Assembly (NCBI GenBank): GCA_902362805.1
Contig: CABIXY010000001.1
Coordinates: 488,358-552,357, forward strand
Length of the DNA: 64,000 bases
Source: Eubacteriaceae bacterium
GTDB taxonomy: Bacteria; Bacillota; Clostridia; Peptostreptococcales; Anaerovoracaceae
Direction of reading: 5' to 3'
This document shows, in pieces, positions 53,129 through 60,794 of this stretch. How positions within the stretch are numbered: the first letter of the stretch is position 1; each line of letters starts with the position of its first letter. The translations under genes and the position numbers were made by a program. The notes beneath the pieces were generated by a model. It did no database searches and was not told where the DNA came from. It saw only the letters and a program-made list of their open reading frames with translations.

Positions 53129-53135
53129 AGTTGTG

Positions 53136-53290
53136 CATTGTGTTTAAACGATGAATTGCAGGGCAGGTACCGAAAGCGTCCGCAAGCCCTGTGAGCTAAA
53201 AGTTTTTTAGTCATGTCGAAAAAGATTCCGTTGAATCCCAGTAGACAGCGCCGAAACAGATCTGTATGAGATCCCAGTAGGTAGAAAGGA
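53136..53290 (+). ncRNA. structured leader of rplM-rpsI (L13 leader type)
   Basis: About 155 bases of 5' leader. CAGGGC ... GCCCTG (53159 and 53187 region) encloses GGTACCGAAAGCGTCCGCA, and CTAAAAG-ttt-TTTAG follows; further short dyads occur near 53236-53275. Firmicutes rplM operons usually carry an autoregulatory leader (Rfam L13_leader) in which free L13 represses its own operon. The fold was judged by eye and a covariance match is not established. Confidence 0.55.
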
Positions 53291-53297
53291 AGAGGAA

Positions 53298-53726
53298 ATG
53301 AAATCATACATTGCAAAACCTGCAGAGGTTGAACGTAAATGGTACGTTGTCGATGCAGAGGGCAAAACTCTTGGAAGACTCGCTTCTGAAGTAGCTTCCG
53401 TTTTAAGAGGAAAAAACAAGCCAATTTACACACCACACATTGACTGCGGAGATTATGTGATCGTAATCAATGCCGAAAAAGTCGAAGTAACTGGCAAGAA
53501 GAGAAAAGAAAAAATCTACAAGAGACACACTGGATATCCAGGTGGACTGAGAGAGTTGACTTTCGAAAAATTACAGGCTAAAAAGCCAGAAGAAATCATC
53601 AAGCACGCAATCAAAGGCATGCTTCCTGATGGAAAACTCGGCAGACAGATGTTTAAGAAGCTAAAAGTCTATGTTGGACCTGAACACGCACATGCTGCTC
53701 AGAAGCCAGAGACTTTAGAGATTTAG
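53298..53726 (+). CDS. rplM: ribosomal protein L13
   Basis: 142 residues, [20 protein letters not shown] at the N-terminus, [19 protein letters not shown] and the C-terminal [19 protein letters not shown]. Component of the large subunit. Starts after AAGGAAGAGG and is followed by rpsI after 19 bp, the universal pairing. Confidence 0.98.
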   Translation: MKSYIAKPAEVERKWYVVDAEGKTLGRLASEVASVLRGKNKPIYTPHIDCGDYVIVINAEKVEVTGKKRKEKIYKRHTGYPGGLRELTFEKLQAKKPEEIIKHAIKGMLPDGKLGRQMFKKLKVYVGPEHAHAAQKPETLEI

Positions 53727-53745
53727 GGAAAGGGAGGAATAGACC

Positions 53746-54141
53746 ATGGCAAAATTACAATACCAAGGAACAGGTAGAAGAAAACATTCAGTTGCTAGAG
53801 TTAGATTAATCCCTGGAACTGGAAAAATCACTGTAAACAAGAAAGACTTAGAAGATTACTTCGGAATGGAAATCGTGAAGAGAGAGGTTAAGAGACCTTT
53901 TGATATCGCCGGATGCCCAGGTAAGTTTGACGTGATCGCTACTGTTGCAGGCGGCGGATTCACTGGTCAGGCTGGTGCCCTGAGACACGGAATTTCAAGA
54001 GCTCTGTGCCAGGCAGACAGAGACGCTTACAGAGCACCTCTGAAAGCTGCAGGATTCTTAACAAGAGACTCCAGAATGAAGGAAAGAAAGAAGTACGGAT
54101 TAAAGAAAGCAAGAAGAGCTTCACAGTTCTCAAAGCGTTAA
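53746..54141 (+). CDS. rpsI: ribosomal protein S9
   Basis: 131 residues: [20 protein letters not shown], then [16 protein letters not shown] and the basic C-terminus ending [12 protein letters not shown], whose tail reaches the ribosomal P-site. Ribosome site GGGAGG. Confidence 0.98.
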   Translation: MAKLQYQGTGRRKHSVARVRLIPGTGKITVNKKDLEDYFGMEIVKREVKRPFDIAGCPGKFDVIATVAGGGFTGQAGALRHGISRALCQADRDAYRAPLKAAGFLTRDSRMKERKKYGLKKARRASQFSKR

Positions 54142-54153
54142 TCGAGTATGCGA

Positions 54154-54187
54154 AACCTCCCGGGATTATGTTCCAGGGAGGTTTTTT
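54154..54187 (+). terminator. intrinsic terminator of rplM-rpsI
   Basis: AACCTCCC ... GGGAGGTTTTTT just after rpsI. Confidence 0.9.
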
Positions 54188-54289
54188 AGTATAGAATGTC
54201 GATAAATGTAGAGCTTTTTATACATATTTTCCACTTGATTTGTGTTACACTGTGTTTACAGTAAGTTACATAAGAAAAGGGGAATTTTT

Positions 54290-54601
54290 ATGAGATTGAA
54301 GAGCAGGGGAATGATCGTGTCATTATTGTCTAAGGTGGTTGATTTGATAACCGCAATTGTAATCAGCTTCGTGAAAGCTGCAGAAGCTTTCGAGTACAGC
54401 GTGGCGAAAAAGGGGATTGCTGCGCAAGTCTCTGAAGGTTCAGATGTAAAGAGAAAAAAAGTGTACTGCCGGACCAATTCCATGGCAGCTGTAAAATGGA
54501 CTTCAAGGAAAAATCTAAGTTATATAACAAAAGCAAACAGAGATCTCAGTGGAACAGAAAGTGGCCAGACACAAGGTTATACCGTGTTCAAAGGGGGATA
54601 G
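54290..54601 (+). CDS. small protein with N-terminal amphipathic/membrane helix
   Basis: 103 residues. MRLKSRGMIVSLLSKVVDLI followed by TAIVISFVKAAEAF forms one hydrophobic helix (about 8-32); the remainder is basic and Ser/Lys-rich (DVKRKKVYCRTNS) with a single Cys near 66. Ribosome site AAAAGGGG. No family recognised. It lies about 430 bp upstream of a peptide-sensor-type kinase, so a signal precursor or leader is conceivable but unproven. It may also be a chance frame in a transcribed leader. Confidence 0.35.
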   Translation: MRLKSRGMIVSLLSKVVDLITAIVISFVKAAEAFEYSVAKKGIAAQVSEGSDVKRKKVYCRTNSMAAVKWTSRKNLSYITKANRDLSGTESGQTQGYTVFKGG

Positions 54602-54892
54602 AATATAGATGGAATACATAAAAGTATATTGCAGAATAGAAAGGAAAAGGGGGTGAAAGCCGCTAGCAAAGACAAATTACATTACATCAATTGGGAATTT
54701 TAGTGAATGAAAAAAGTACAGCAAATATGGAAGACGGTGACGTTCATCGGTGCGGCCAGAGATAAGGGCCGGAATAGTGAGAAATAAGGAACGCTGGCAC
54801 CTGGAACCAATTATGCGCTTTGCTTTATTGAACGAAATTTAAGTGCCTCCCTATCAGAAAAAAGATATGGGTTTATAATAAATGCTTCTTTT
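54602..54892 (+). other. unassigned transcribed spacer
   Basis: A stretch of about 290 bases after the small gene holds a 26-codon frame (54707-54787, MKKVQQIWKTVTFIGAARDK and on), without a convincing ribosome site, and several short dyads (TGCGGCC...GGCC; GGTGACGTTCATCGGTG). It ends in a strong terminator. No tRNA or known riboswitch fold recognised. Could be a regulatory RNA or a peptide gene. Confidence 0.3.
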
Positions 54893-54950
54893 GAGGCTTT
54901 CGCATGGGACGAGCTTTGCTGTGCTCGCCTGGGCGGAAGTCTCTTTTTTT
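54893..54950 (+). terminator. intrinsic terminator before the kinase gene
   Basis: GAGGCTTTCGC ... GCGGAAGTCTC (with G-U pairs) and an inner GAGC/GCTC stem, followed by seven T. Confidence 0.8.
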
Positions 54951-55030
54951 ATGCTGCCCATAGCCAGATGAGACCAATTTATGATAAAATAATTCCAGAT
55001 TGTGTTTTATTTTTGCAAAGGAGTAGAAAG

Positions 55031-56359
55031 ATGTTTTTTTATTTTGCCACTGGAATCGTCAACCTATGTTCTGAATTCAGCTTTTTCTATGCGTATTATG
55101 CTCTACAGGAAAAGCGGTTTCCAATCGCAAAGATGATGATGCTTTCTGTAGCTTTAACAATCCTCGTGATGTTCATCAAAGCGCTTCCTCAGTTTTTGAA
55201 AATGCATTTTGGAATCAGTACGCTTTTGACTGGACATGTGATCAATCTTTCTCTTAACCTGTTGCTTCTGATGGCGGCAGGAGAAAGAGACCTCAAAAAA
55301 ACCATGTTCTACGCCTTATTTTCCTACGTGCTGTGGTTTACCTTTTCCCTGGGATTTGCAGGTCTGTTGGATCTTTGGATCAGCAGCTGGATTCCTTCTG
55401 TGTATTTTGCATACCTTCTGAATATCCTGTTCAGTTTTTTGATGGTCGGAATCATCCATCTTGCCATTCCCAAATATGATTTGTGCAGGATCACTGCATA
55501 TCTGCAGAATCAAACAGCCACCTATCCTAAAACCATAATACTGTATCTGGGATTTCTCTTTTTCACGACTATCATGGATTCTGTCAGAAGCAAAGAAGTT
55601 CACTATAGTACCACGCTGTTTCTGACTTGTCTGGTGGTTCTTGTCGTGCTGCTGGCCGTTCTGCGAAGCACTTCTGCCAGGATTTCGCTGGAGGATAAAG
55701 AGAAAATGCAAGAGACGGTTATCGCTCAGCAAAACCTGTACATACAAAACCTGGAGGAAATTCACCAAAACATGCGCAGGCTGAGACACGACTATAAGAA
55801 TATGGTTACCTCTTTGTATCTTCAGTCGAAGGAAGGCACCCTGCAGGATATGGAAGACACTATGGGGCAAATCCTCCATGACTTTGATATGGATATCGGC
55901 AAAAAGATGAACCTGACTAATCAACTGGCCAATGTGCAGGTGCTGGAGCTGAAGAGCCTTTTGCTGAATAAGATCACAGAAATCAACCGCCTCCATATCG
56001 ACTTTCATTTCGAAGTTCTCTATCCGGTAGACGATTTAATCATATCCAAGATGGATTTGATTCGCGCTGTCGGCATTTTGCTGGACAACGCTATTGAAGA
56101 GGTCAGCGGCAGCGGCGGAGACATCAGCTTGATGATATTGAAGGAAGAAAGAATGCTTACCTTTGTGATAGACAACAGTCTGCATCATGAAATCAGTATG
56201 GCGGAGTTGTACCGAGAGGGCTATACGACCAAAGGGGAAGGACGCGGAATCGGGTTGGGCAGTTACAGGAAATTAGTAGAAAAATACGATCACGTTTCTT
56301 CCCAGACCATGATTTCGGATGGGAGACTGATACAGGAATTTCGGATAGAGGTGGAATAG
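55031..56359 (+). CDS. GHKL-type sensor histidine kinase
   Basis: 442 residues. About six membrane segments in 1-225, a helix carrying the H-box (IHQNMRRLRHDYKNMVTSLY), then an HATPase domain with LLDNAIEEVSGSGGD (N-box) and GEGRGIGLGSYRKLVEKYDH (G-box). It is the AgrC/ComD type. ATG at 55031 follows AAAGGAGTAG; earlier in-frame starts lie in the gap after the terminator. It is directly followed by its LytTR regulator. The order kinase-regulator is the reverse of the pair at 35271. Confidence 0.85.
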   Translation: MFFYFATGIVNLCSEFSFFYAYYALQEKRFPIAKMMMLSVALTILVMFIKALPQFLKMHFGISTLLTGHVINLSLNLLLLMAAGERDLKKTMFYALFSYVLWFTFSLGFAGLLDLWISSWIPSVYFAYLLNILFSFLMVGIIHLAIPKYDLCRITAYLQNQTATYPKTIILYLGFLFFTTIMDSVRSKEVHYSTTLFLTCLVVLVVLLAVLRSTSARISLEDKEKMQETVIAQQNLYIQNLEEIHQNMRRLRHDYKNMVTSLYLQSKEGTLQDMEDTMGQILHDFDMDIGKKMNLTNQLANVQVLELKSLLLNKITEINRLHIDFHFEVLYPVDDLIISKMDLIRAVGILLDNAIEEVSGSGGDISLMILKEERMLTFVIDNSLHHEISMAELYREGYTTKGEGRGIGLGSYRKLVEKYDHVSSQTMISDGRLIQEFRIEVE

Positions 56360-57100
56360 ATGATTCATATTTACATTTGCGATGACGAGGACATCGCCAG
56401 AGAAAATATCAGGAGGATTATAGAGAAAAGCATCTTGATAGAAGCTTATGACATGAAAATAGAACGCAGCTGCGGTTCGCCGGCAGAACTGCTTGCCCAT
56501 TTGGAGAAATCAGCGCAGAGGCGCAACTTGTATTTTCTGGATGTGGAGCTGAATTGCCAGGCATTCGACGGATTCCAACTGGGCAAGAAAATCCGCAGCC
56601 TTGATCCCCATGGCACCATCGCCTATATTACCAGCTATAAAGAGCTAGCCTATAAGACCTTCCAGTATCATGTGGAAGCCTTTGACTATATTGTCAAGGG
56701 TGATGGGCAGCTTCATGGTTCTGTTGTAAAGTGCCTGGCGTCTTTCACAGAGAGGATGAAGAGTGAAAACACGGATACTGACCAGTTCTATACGTTGAGA
56801 ACGGGAGATGTCATCAGGCATGTGCCATTAAGGGAAATTAATTTTTTTGAAACTTCATCAAAACCGCATTTCATCGTCTTACACGGTGAGCATCAGAGAA
56901 TTGAGTTTTTGGGAAGTCTGCAGGATATTGAAGCAGAGCTGGCGGATCAGTTTATGCGGATTCACCGCTCTTATCTGATTGCTATGGATAAGATTGAGGC
57001 CATCGACTTGAAACACAATCAGGTGACTGTGGGAGGTGAAGTCTGTCTCCTCTCGAAGAAGGAAAAATCCAGACTTCTTGCGAGGGCTAAACAGCTATAA
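56360..57100 (+). CDS. LytTR-family response regulator
   Basis: 246 residues. Receiver with IHIYICDDEDIARENI and the phospho-acceptor in LYFLDVELNCQAFDGFQL; Lys in FDYIVKGDGQL. LytTR domain from about 150: FYTLRTGDVIRHVPLREINF, FMRIHRSYLIAMDKIEAI. Co-translated with the kinase (1-bp spacing after TAG). Immediately downstream is a perfect pair of LytTR-type repeats, so the target is probably the next gene at 57216. Confidence 0.88.
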   Translation: MIHIYICDDEDIARENIRRIIEKSILIEAYDMKIERSCGSPAELLAHLEKSAQRRNLYFLDVELNCQAFDGFQLGKKIRSLDPHGTIAYITSYKELAYKTFQYHVEAFDYIVKGDGQLHGSVVKCLASFTERMKSENTDTDQFYTLRTGDVIRHVPLREINFFETSSKPHFIVLHGEHQRIEFLGSLQDIEAELADQFMRIHRSYLIAMDKIEAIDLKHNQVTVGGEVCLLSKKEKSRLLARAKQL

Positions 57101-57104
57101 GCCG

Positions 57105-57134
57105 CCGTTCAGGAAGTCACAGCCGCCGTTCAGG
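57105..57134 (+). promoter_or_regulatory. LytTR box: 9-bp direct repeats
   Basis: CCGTTCAGG at 57105-57113 and 57126-57134, separated by exactly 12 bp, period 21 (two helical turns). This is the spacing of AgrA/ComE-type LytTR sites. The second box ends 31 bp before a TATGAT -10 (57166-57171), in the activating position. It lies right after the gene of a LytTR regulator. Confidence 0.8.
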
Positions 57135-57215
57135 AAATATGCGACAAATCTCTTCTGAAAAATGCTATGATTCTCCCACAAGTGAAAGGTATGATAACCT
57201 ATTGAAGGAGGATTT

Positions 57216-57482
57216 ATGAATACAAAGACGAAAGCGTTTCAAACGGGATTGCTCATAGCTTCAATTTTAGTTTTTATCGGATATTTTTTATCATTGTACA
57301 AAGGTAATGATAACAATATTTCCAACTATAATCTGCTGATACTAATTTTTGCTTGCTTTAACACCACTTTATATTCCAAAGAAAAATTGCAGAACAAAGC
57401 CTTAAACATTTTGGCTAAGTTGAATTGTGTAATGTTGGTGATTTGGGCGATCACCATAGTTGTTCAGATCTTCGCCCATTAA
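57216..57482 (+). CDS. small membrane protein under LytTR control
   Basis: 88 residues with three hydrophobic segments (about 8-27, 40-52 and 70-86: GLLIASILVFIGYFLSL, LLILIFACFNTTLY, VMLVIWAITIVVQIF). No Cys-based modification site or double-Gly leader is evident. No family recognised. A strong ribosome site (GAAGGAGG) and the LytTR box upstream make it a likely target of the pair at 55031-57100. It may be an immunity-like protein or a signal-system accessory; unproven. Confidence 0.7.
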   Translation: MNTKTKAFQTGLLIASILVFIGYFLSLYKGNDNNISNYNLLILIFACFNTTLYSKEKLQNKALNILAKLNCVMLVIWAITIVVQIFAH

Positions 57483-57524
57483 TCAAAACTGATTACGGCA
57501 GTTTGTCCCAGCGGCAAATTTACC

Positions 57525-57552
57525 TTGAATTTTAAATCTAGTATGGTATACT
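57525..57552 (+). promoter_or_regulatory. promoter of the PNPOx-family gene
   Basis: TTGAAT, 16-bp spacer, TATACT; transcription start near 57560, giving a leader of about 105 bases. Confidence 0.6.
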
Positions 57553-57571
57553 ATTTACGAAATTAATTGTT

Positions 57572-57638
57572 TTACCGCCGGGTAACGTCTATGATTCCCT
57601 CCGTTAGGCCATTGAAGGAGGAACTATAGGCGTTTTTA
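57572..57638 (+). promoter_or_regulatory. attenuator-like leader
   Basis: Small hairpin TTACC-gccg-GGTAA (57572-57585) abuts a long imperfect stem ACGTCTAT...TTCCCTCC / GGAGGAA..ATAGGCGT (57585-57633) followed by TTTTT. The stem sequesters an AAGGAGG sequence and a 12-codon frame (MIPSVRPLKEEL, from 57591). No known riboswitch class was matched. Terminator formation before the gene implies attenuation by an unidentified signal. Confidence 0.5.
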
Positions 57639-57666
57639 GTTTTTATTAACAGAAAGAGGTATCAAT

Positions 57667-58161
57667 ATGTTTAGAAACATGCGTCGAAGCAAACAGGTTT
57701 TATCGCAGGCAGACAGTATCGCCATTCTTGAAAGGGCAACATCAGGGGTACTGGCTGTAGCTGGGGATGACGATTATCCATATGCTGTTCCCATCAGTTT
57801 TGTTTATGCAGATGGCAAAATCTTCTTCCACTGCGCTAAAAGCGGCCATAAGCTGGATGCCATCGCGAGGAATAACAAAGTTTCCTTTTGTATCATTGAC
57901 GAGGATCAGATTGTGCCAGAGGAATATACTACATATTTCCGCAGTGTCATCGCCTTTGGCAAAGCCCGCATCCTAGAGGAAGAAGGAGAAAAGAGAAGTG
58001 CCATTGAAAAATTGGCAGCAAAGTATTCCCCGAATCAGGAGGAAGGAAGATTGAAAGAAATAGACGACCAGATCAGCCACATGTGCATGGTAGAAATTAC
58101 CGTCGACCATTTGAGTGGCAAAGAGGCGATTGAGTTCGTCAAGGCTAAACAGAATCAATAA
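57667..58161 (+). CDS. pyridoxamine 5'-phosphate oxidase-family flavoprotein (NimA-like)
   Basis: 164 residues. MRRSKQVLSQADSIAILERA, VAGDDDYPYAVPISFVYADG and IFFHCAKSGHKLDAI are the NimA/PNPOx-like split-barrel pattern; YFRSVIAFGKARIL follows. Members bind FMN; NimA reduces 5-nitroimidazoles, but most Clostridia paralogues have unknown substrates. Ribosome site AAAGAGGT. Preceded by an attenuator-like leader and followed by a GntR/FCD regulator only 14 bp away, so the two are likely co-transcribed. Confidence 0.82.
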   Translation: MFRNMRRSKQVLSQADSIAILERATSGVLAVAGDDDYPYAVPISFVYADGKIFFHCAKSGHKLDAIARNNKVSFCIIDEDQIVPEEYTTYFRSVIAFGKARILEEEGEKRSAIEKLAAKYSPNQEEGRLKEIDDQISHMCMVEITVDHLSGKEAIEFVKAKQNQ

Positions 58162-58175
58162 AAGGTAGTGTGTTT

Positions 58176-58850
58176 ATGAAAAACAACAAGATGCTTTCAC
58201 AGAGTATTGCAGATACTCTGCTTTCCATGATAACCATAGAAAAACGATTTGCGGCTGGAGATAAACTGCCCAATGAAAATGAGCTTGCCGCAGAATTAAG
58301 CGTCAGCCGGACGACGATCAGAGAGGCAATCAAAACACTTGCGGCCCGCGATATCGTAGAAATCCAGCGGGGAAGAGGGACTTTTGTGACCCAGGGGGCC
58401 TCGGCGCAGAATCAAGAACTGGAGCAGCTTACGTCAATCAAGGTCAACGCAAAGGACCTTTATGAGATGCGTTTGATCTTTGAACCGGAAGCGGCTTATC
58501 TAGCAGCGTTGCGTGGGACAGAAGCGGAGATAAAACGAATCCTGGAATACGGACGGAAAGTAGAAGAACAGATTCATGCAGGAGAGGATCGGACTGAGAC
58601 TGAGCAGGCTTTTCACAAAGCGATTGCCCAGGCGACACACAACGAGTTCATGAACCAATTGATGCCGATTCTGTTTCAGGCAATTTCCAAGGGTGTTTCG
58701 CTCTCAGAGCAGAGTGACAAGGCCATTGCAGACACGCTGAATGACCACAGAATCATTATGGAATTTCTGCAGCAGCGCAATGCGGAAGGTGCTAGAAACG
58801 CAATGAAAATTCACATCCTGCATGCCATCAAAGAATTAAATATGGGCTAG
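58176..58850 (+). CDS. FadR-type GntR-family regulator (FCD domain)
   Basis: 224 residues. N-terminal winged helix: DKLPNENELAAELSVSRTTI, REAIKTLAARDIVEIQRGRG. From about 85 the FCD ligand domain (LYEMRLIFEPEAAYLAALRG; FHKAIAQATHNEFMNQLMP) with metal-type His residues. ATG at 58176 lies 10 bases after AAAGG; a GTG six bases upstream is less well spaced. Family members sense organic acids. Probably represses its own operon. Confidence 0.88.
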   Translation: MKNNKMLSQSIADTLLSMITIEKRFAAGDKLPNENELAAELSVSRTTIREAIKTLAARDIVEIQRGRGTFVTQGASAQNQELEQLTSIKVNAKDLYEMRLIFEPEAAYLAALRGTEAEIKRILEYGRKVEEQIHAGEDRTETEQAFHKAIAQATHNEFMNQLMPILFQAISKGVSLSEQSDKAIADTLNDHRIIMEFLQQRNAEGARNAMKIHILHAIKELNMG

Positions 58851-58856
58851 ACTGGA

Positions 58857-58886
58857 AGAGGACTTGCGAAGACGGCAAGTCCTTTT
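58857..58886 (+). terminator. intrinsic terminator
   Basis: GGACTTGC-gaagacg-GCAAGTCC followed by TTTT. Confidence 0.9.
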
Positions 58887-58908
58887 GCATGAGACATCAC
58901 ACGATCTA

Positions 58909-58938
58909 TTGACATCATATGACTAGCGGAGGTATAAT
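58909..58938 (+). promoter_or_regulatory. promoter of the CatA-like gene
   Basis: Consensus TTGACA and TATAAT with an 18-bp spacer. Its transcript would begin near 58945, which rules out the in-frame ATGs at 58919 and 58937 and supports the start at 58979. Confidence 0.85.
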
Positions 58939-58978
58939 GACTGTGAAGAAACATCAACATGATATTTATGGAGGAACG

Positions 58979-59602
58979 ATGATGCAGGAAATTGATTTAA
59001 AGTCGTGGAAGAGAGCGATGCACTATCAGGTGTTTAGAAACAGCGTACAGCCTCAATACTGTGTAAGTTTTGAACTGGACATTACAAACTTTTTAGCAAA
59101 GATCAGAGAACAAGGCCATTCGTTTACCTTTGCTTTTGTCTACGCCGTCTCAAAGTGCGCCAACGAAATCGAAGAGTTTCGCTGCCGATTTGTCGATGGC
59201 AAACCCGTGATCTACGAGAAAATCAATACGTCGTTTACTTATCTGGATCAGGAGAAGGAGTTGTTCAAGGTGGTTTATGTTGAAATGCAGGATACGCTGG
59301 AAGAGTATATCGCTCTGGCGGAACACACAGAGAAGAACCAGAAGGTGTATTTCACAGGCCCTATGGCAAATGATGTCTTTCAGTTCTCACCTTTTCCGTG
59401 GGTATCTTTTACCCATATTTCTCATACGGATTCAGGCAATAGGGACAATGCGACACCGCTATTTGATTGGGGAAAATTCTATGAGCGGTCGGGAAAGATT
59501 TTGCTGCCCTTTTCTGTCCAGGTGCATCATTCTTTTGTCGATGGAATCCATATCGGCAAATTGTCACAACGACTGCAAAAATACTTGGACGAATTTGCTT
59601 AG
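58979..59602 (+). CDS. chloramphenicol acetyltransferase-like protein (CatA family)
   Basis: 207 residues, near the 215-220 typical of CatA. IDLKSWKRAMHYQVFRNS at the start and the catalytic VQVHHSFVDGIHIGK (HHxxxDG) near the end are diagnostic; FTFAFVYAVSKCANEIEEFR matches the acyl-CoA side. Trimeric acetyl-CoA:acceptor enzyme. Whether it acts on chloramphenicol is unknown, as many chromosomal members do not. The start follows TGGAGGA. The CAT residue set (His, Asp of the motif) is intact. Confidence 0.82.
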   Translation: MMQEIDLKSWKRAMHYQVFRNSVQPQYCVSFELDITNFLAKIREQGHSFTFAFVYAVSKCANEIEEFRCRFVDGKPVIYEKINTSFTYLDQEKELFKVVYVEMQDTLEEYIALAEHTEKNQKVYFTGPMANDVFQFSPFPWVSFTHISHTDSGNRDNATPLFDWGKFYERSGKILLPFSVQVHHSFVDGIHIGKLSQRLQKYLDEFA

Positions 59603-59677
59603 AATCATAAGAAGTTGTGGAAATATTCGGAAATTCTGTGTATAATTGAAGTATACGACAGAGAAAGGGATGAGCGA

Positions 59678-60592
59678 ATGGAAAAACAACTATTTACAAA
59701 TGAGATAATTTTGTCCTGGCTTCAGTATTTTGCAGAGAACACACCTGTGGATCTGGAGCAGATCAAGATGATGGATATTACAAAGAGAAACAAAAACCTG
59801 ATTCCTACGGTAGAGTCGCATAAAGCGGTGTTGGCCTTTATGGAGGCTGGCGATCCGGAAATTTTTTATCACATGTGGAATGCCGGATTAGGGGACTGCG
59901 AAGTCTGGTACAATGAAGGCTCGCAGCCTGTAGGAGAAATCAAACATGACAAAGTCAGCGACATGATCAACCGGGGCATTAACGAATCCGCCGGCATGCT
60001 GGTGGTAAACCCAAATGCCCGCAATACATATAAACTAGGGCTGGACAGTTTGAATTTCCGTCAGGGTTCCTCTCGCCGTCTGGGCAGTGAAATTCGTTCT
60101 GTCATTCTTGGCAAAATGCACATCAGCCACGAGGACACAATCTGCGTCATTAACGGTGAAAGCATCGCCATCGAAGCTGCCTTTATGGCCAGTGAGGGTA
60201 CAGTGATCGCTGTCGAATATAACCAGAAAGAACGGGATGCGATGGAAGACAACATCGGCTATTTTGACCTGCGCAATGTGACGGTGGTGGATCACGTAGA
60301 TGAAGAGGCGCTGAAAGATATGCCGGTGCCTTCAATTGCATTTTTGGCGGCTTCTGCCAGCATGGAGCAGGAAATTGAATGCCTGCTCAAGCTGAATCCG
60401 CTGATCAATATCGTGGTCTACACCCTTGATTTCGTGGTAGCGGGAAATATGCGCAGCTTGTTTGAAAGATACGGCATCAAAGAAGCTGAAGTCATTCAGA
60501 TTGCAGTATCAAAGCTGGGACCGAAAAACGCTTTTGACCTGCAGCCAGCACCGTGGATTGTCTCCGGCAAAGCAGAAACAAAAAATGTTTAA
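59678..60592 (+). CDS. CbiE/CbiT-like protein with eroded SAM-binding motif
   Basis: 304 residues. The C-terminal part aligns with CbiT (precorrin-6Y C15 methyltransferase): SEIRSVILGKMHISHEDTIC and the later GTVIAVEYNQKERDAMEDNI. The N-terminal stretch ending GMLVVNPNARN recalls the end of CbiE. The SAM loop, normally DxGxGxGxxxIEAA, reads VINGESIAIEAA, so the nucleotide-binding glycines are lost. No cobalamin genes are adjacent. A -10-like TATAAT lies at 59641. Likely a repurposed or sensory relative; function unknown. ATG at 59678 after GAGAAAGGG. Confidence 0.6.
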   Translation: MEKQLFTNEIILSWLQYFAENTPVDLEQIKMMDITKRNKNLIPTVESHKAVLAFMEAGDPEIFYHMWNAGLGDCEVWYNEGSQPVGEIKHDKVSDMINRGINESAGMLVVNPNARNTYKLGLDSLNFRQGSSRRLGSEIRSVILGKMHISHEDTICVINGESIAIEAAFMASEGTVIAVEYNQKERDAMEDNIGYFDLRNVTVVDHVDEEALKDMPVPSIAFLAASASMEQEIECLLKLNPLINIVVYTLDFVVAGNMRSLFERYGIKEAEVIQIAVSKLGPKNAFDLQPAPWIVSGKAETKNV

Positions 60593-60627
60593 TAGGAGCG
60601 GAGCTGAGGCTCCGTTCCTAGCAGTCA

Positions 60628-60660
60628 AAAAGCAGGTATGAAAGTATCTGCTTTTTCTTT
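60628..60660 (+). terminator. intrinsic terminator
   Basis: AAAAGCAG-gtatgaaagtat-CTGCTTTTTC. The 150-bp gap to the next gene also holds a second G+C hairpin (GGAGCGGAGC/GCTCCGTTCC) without a T-run. Confidence 0.7.
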
Positions 60661-60744
60661 ACCCTGCTATTTTTCACATGTGATATTCCCCAACAATAAT
60701 AATGATCTGGGGATTTTGAGAATTGTTGTCGTAAAGGGCGAAGG

Positions 60745-60772
60745 AAAAACCCGCAGAACTAAGCCTGCGGGT
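60745..60772 (-). terminator. intrinsic terminator of the secreted-protein gene
   Basis: Minus strand ACCCGCAG-gcttagtt-CTGCGGGT followed by TTTTCC. Confidence 0.85.
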
Positions 60773-60794
60773 CTATTAATAGCGTGGGTCTTTA

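Noticed and set aside
53136-53290. T-box leader before rplM
   Set aside because: GGTACCG is reminiscent of a T-box antiterminator, but there is no specifier stem, no terminator and the genes code for ribosomal proteins; an L13 leader fits better.
54707-54787. AgrD-like peptide (26 codons)
   Set aside because: No conserved Cys/thiolactone core or acidic tail, weak ribosome site and no AgrB in the neighbourhood.
54602-54892. c-di-GMP or other known riboswitch before the kinase
   Set aside because: Conserved core sequences of GEMM, TPP, cobalamin and similar classes were not found; the region is left unassigned.
58919-58978. Longer N-terminus of the CatA-like protein
   Set aside because: The -10 of a consensus promoter lies inside it, and the CatA family starts at the later ATG.
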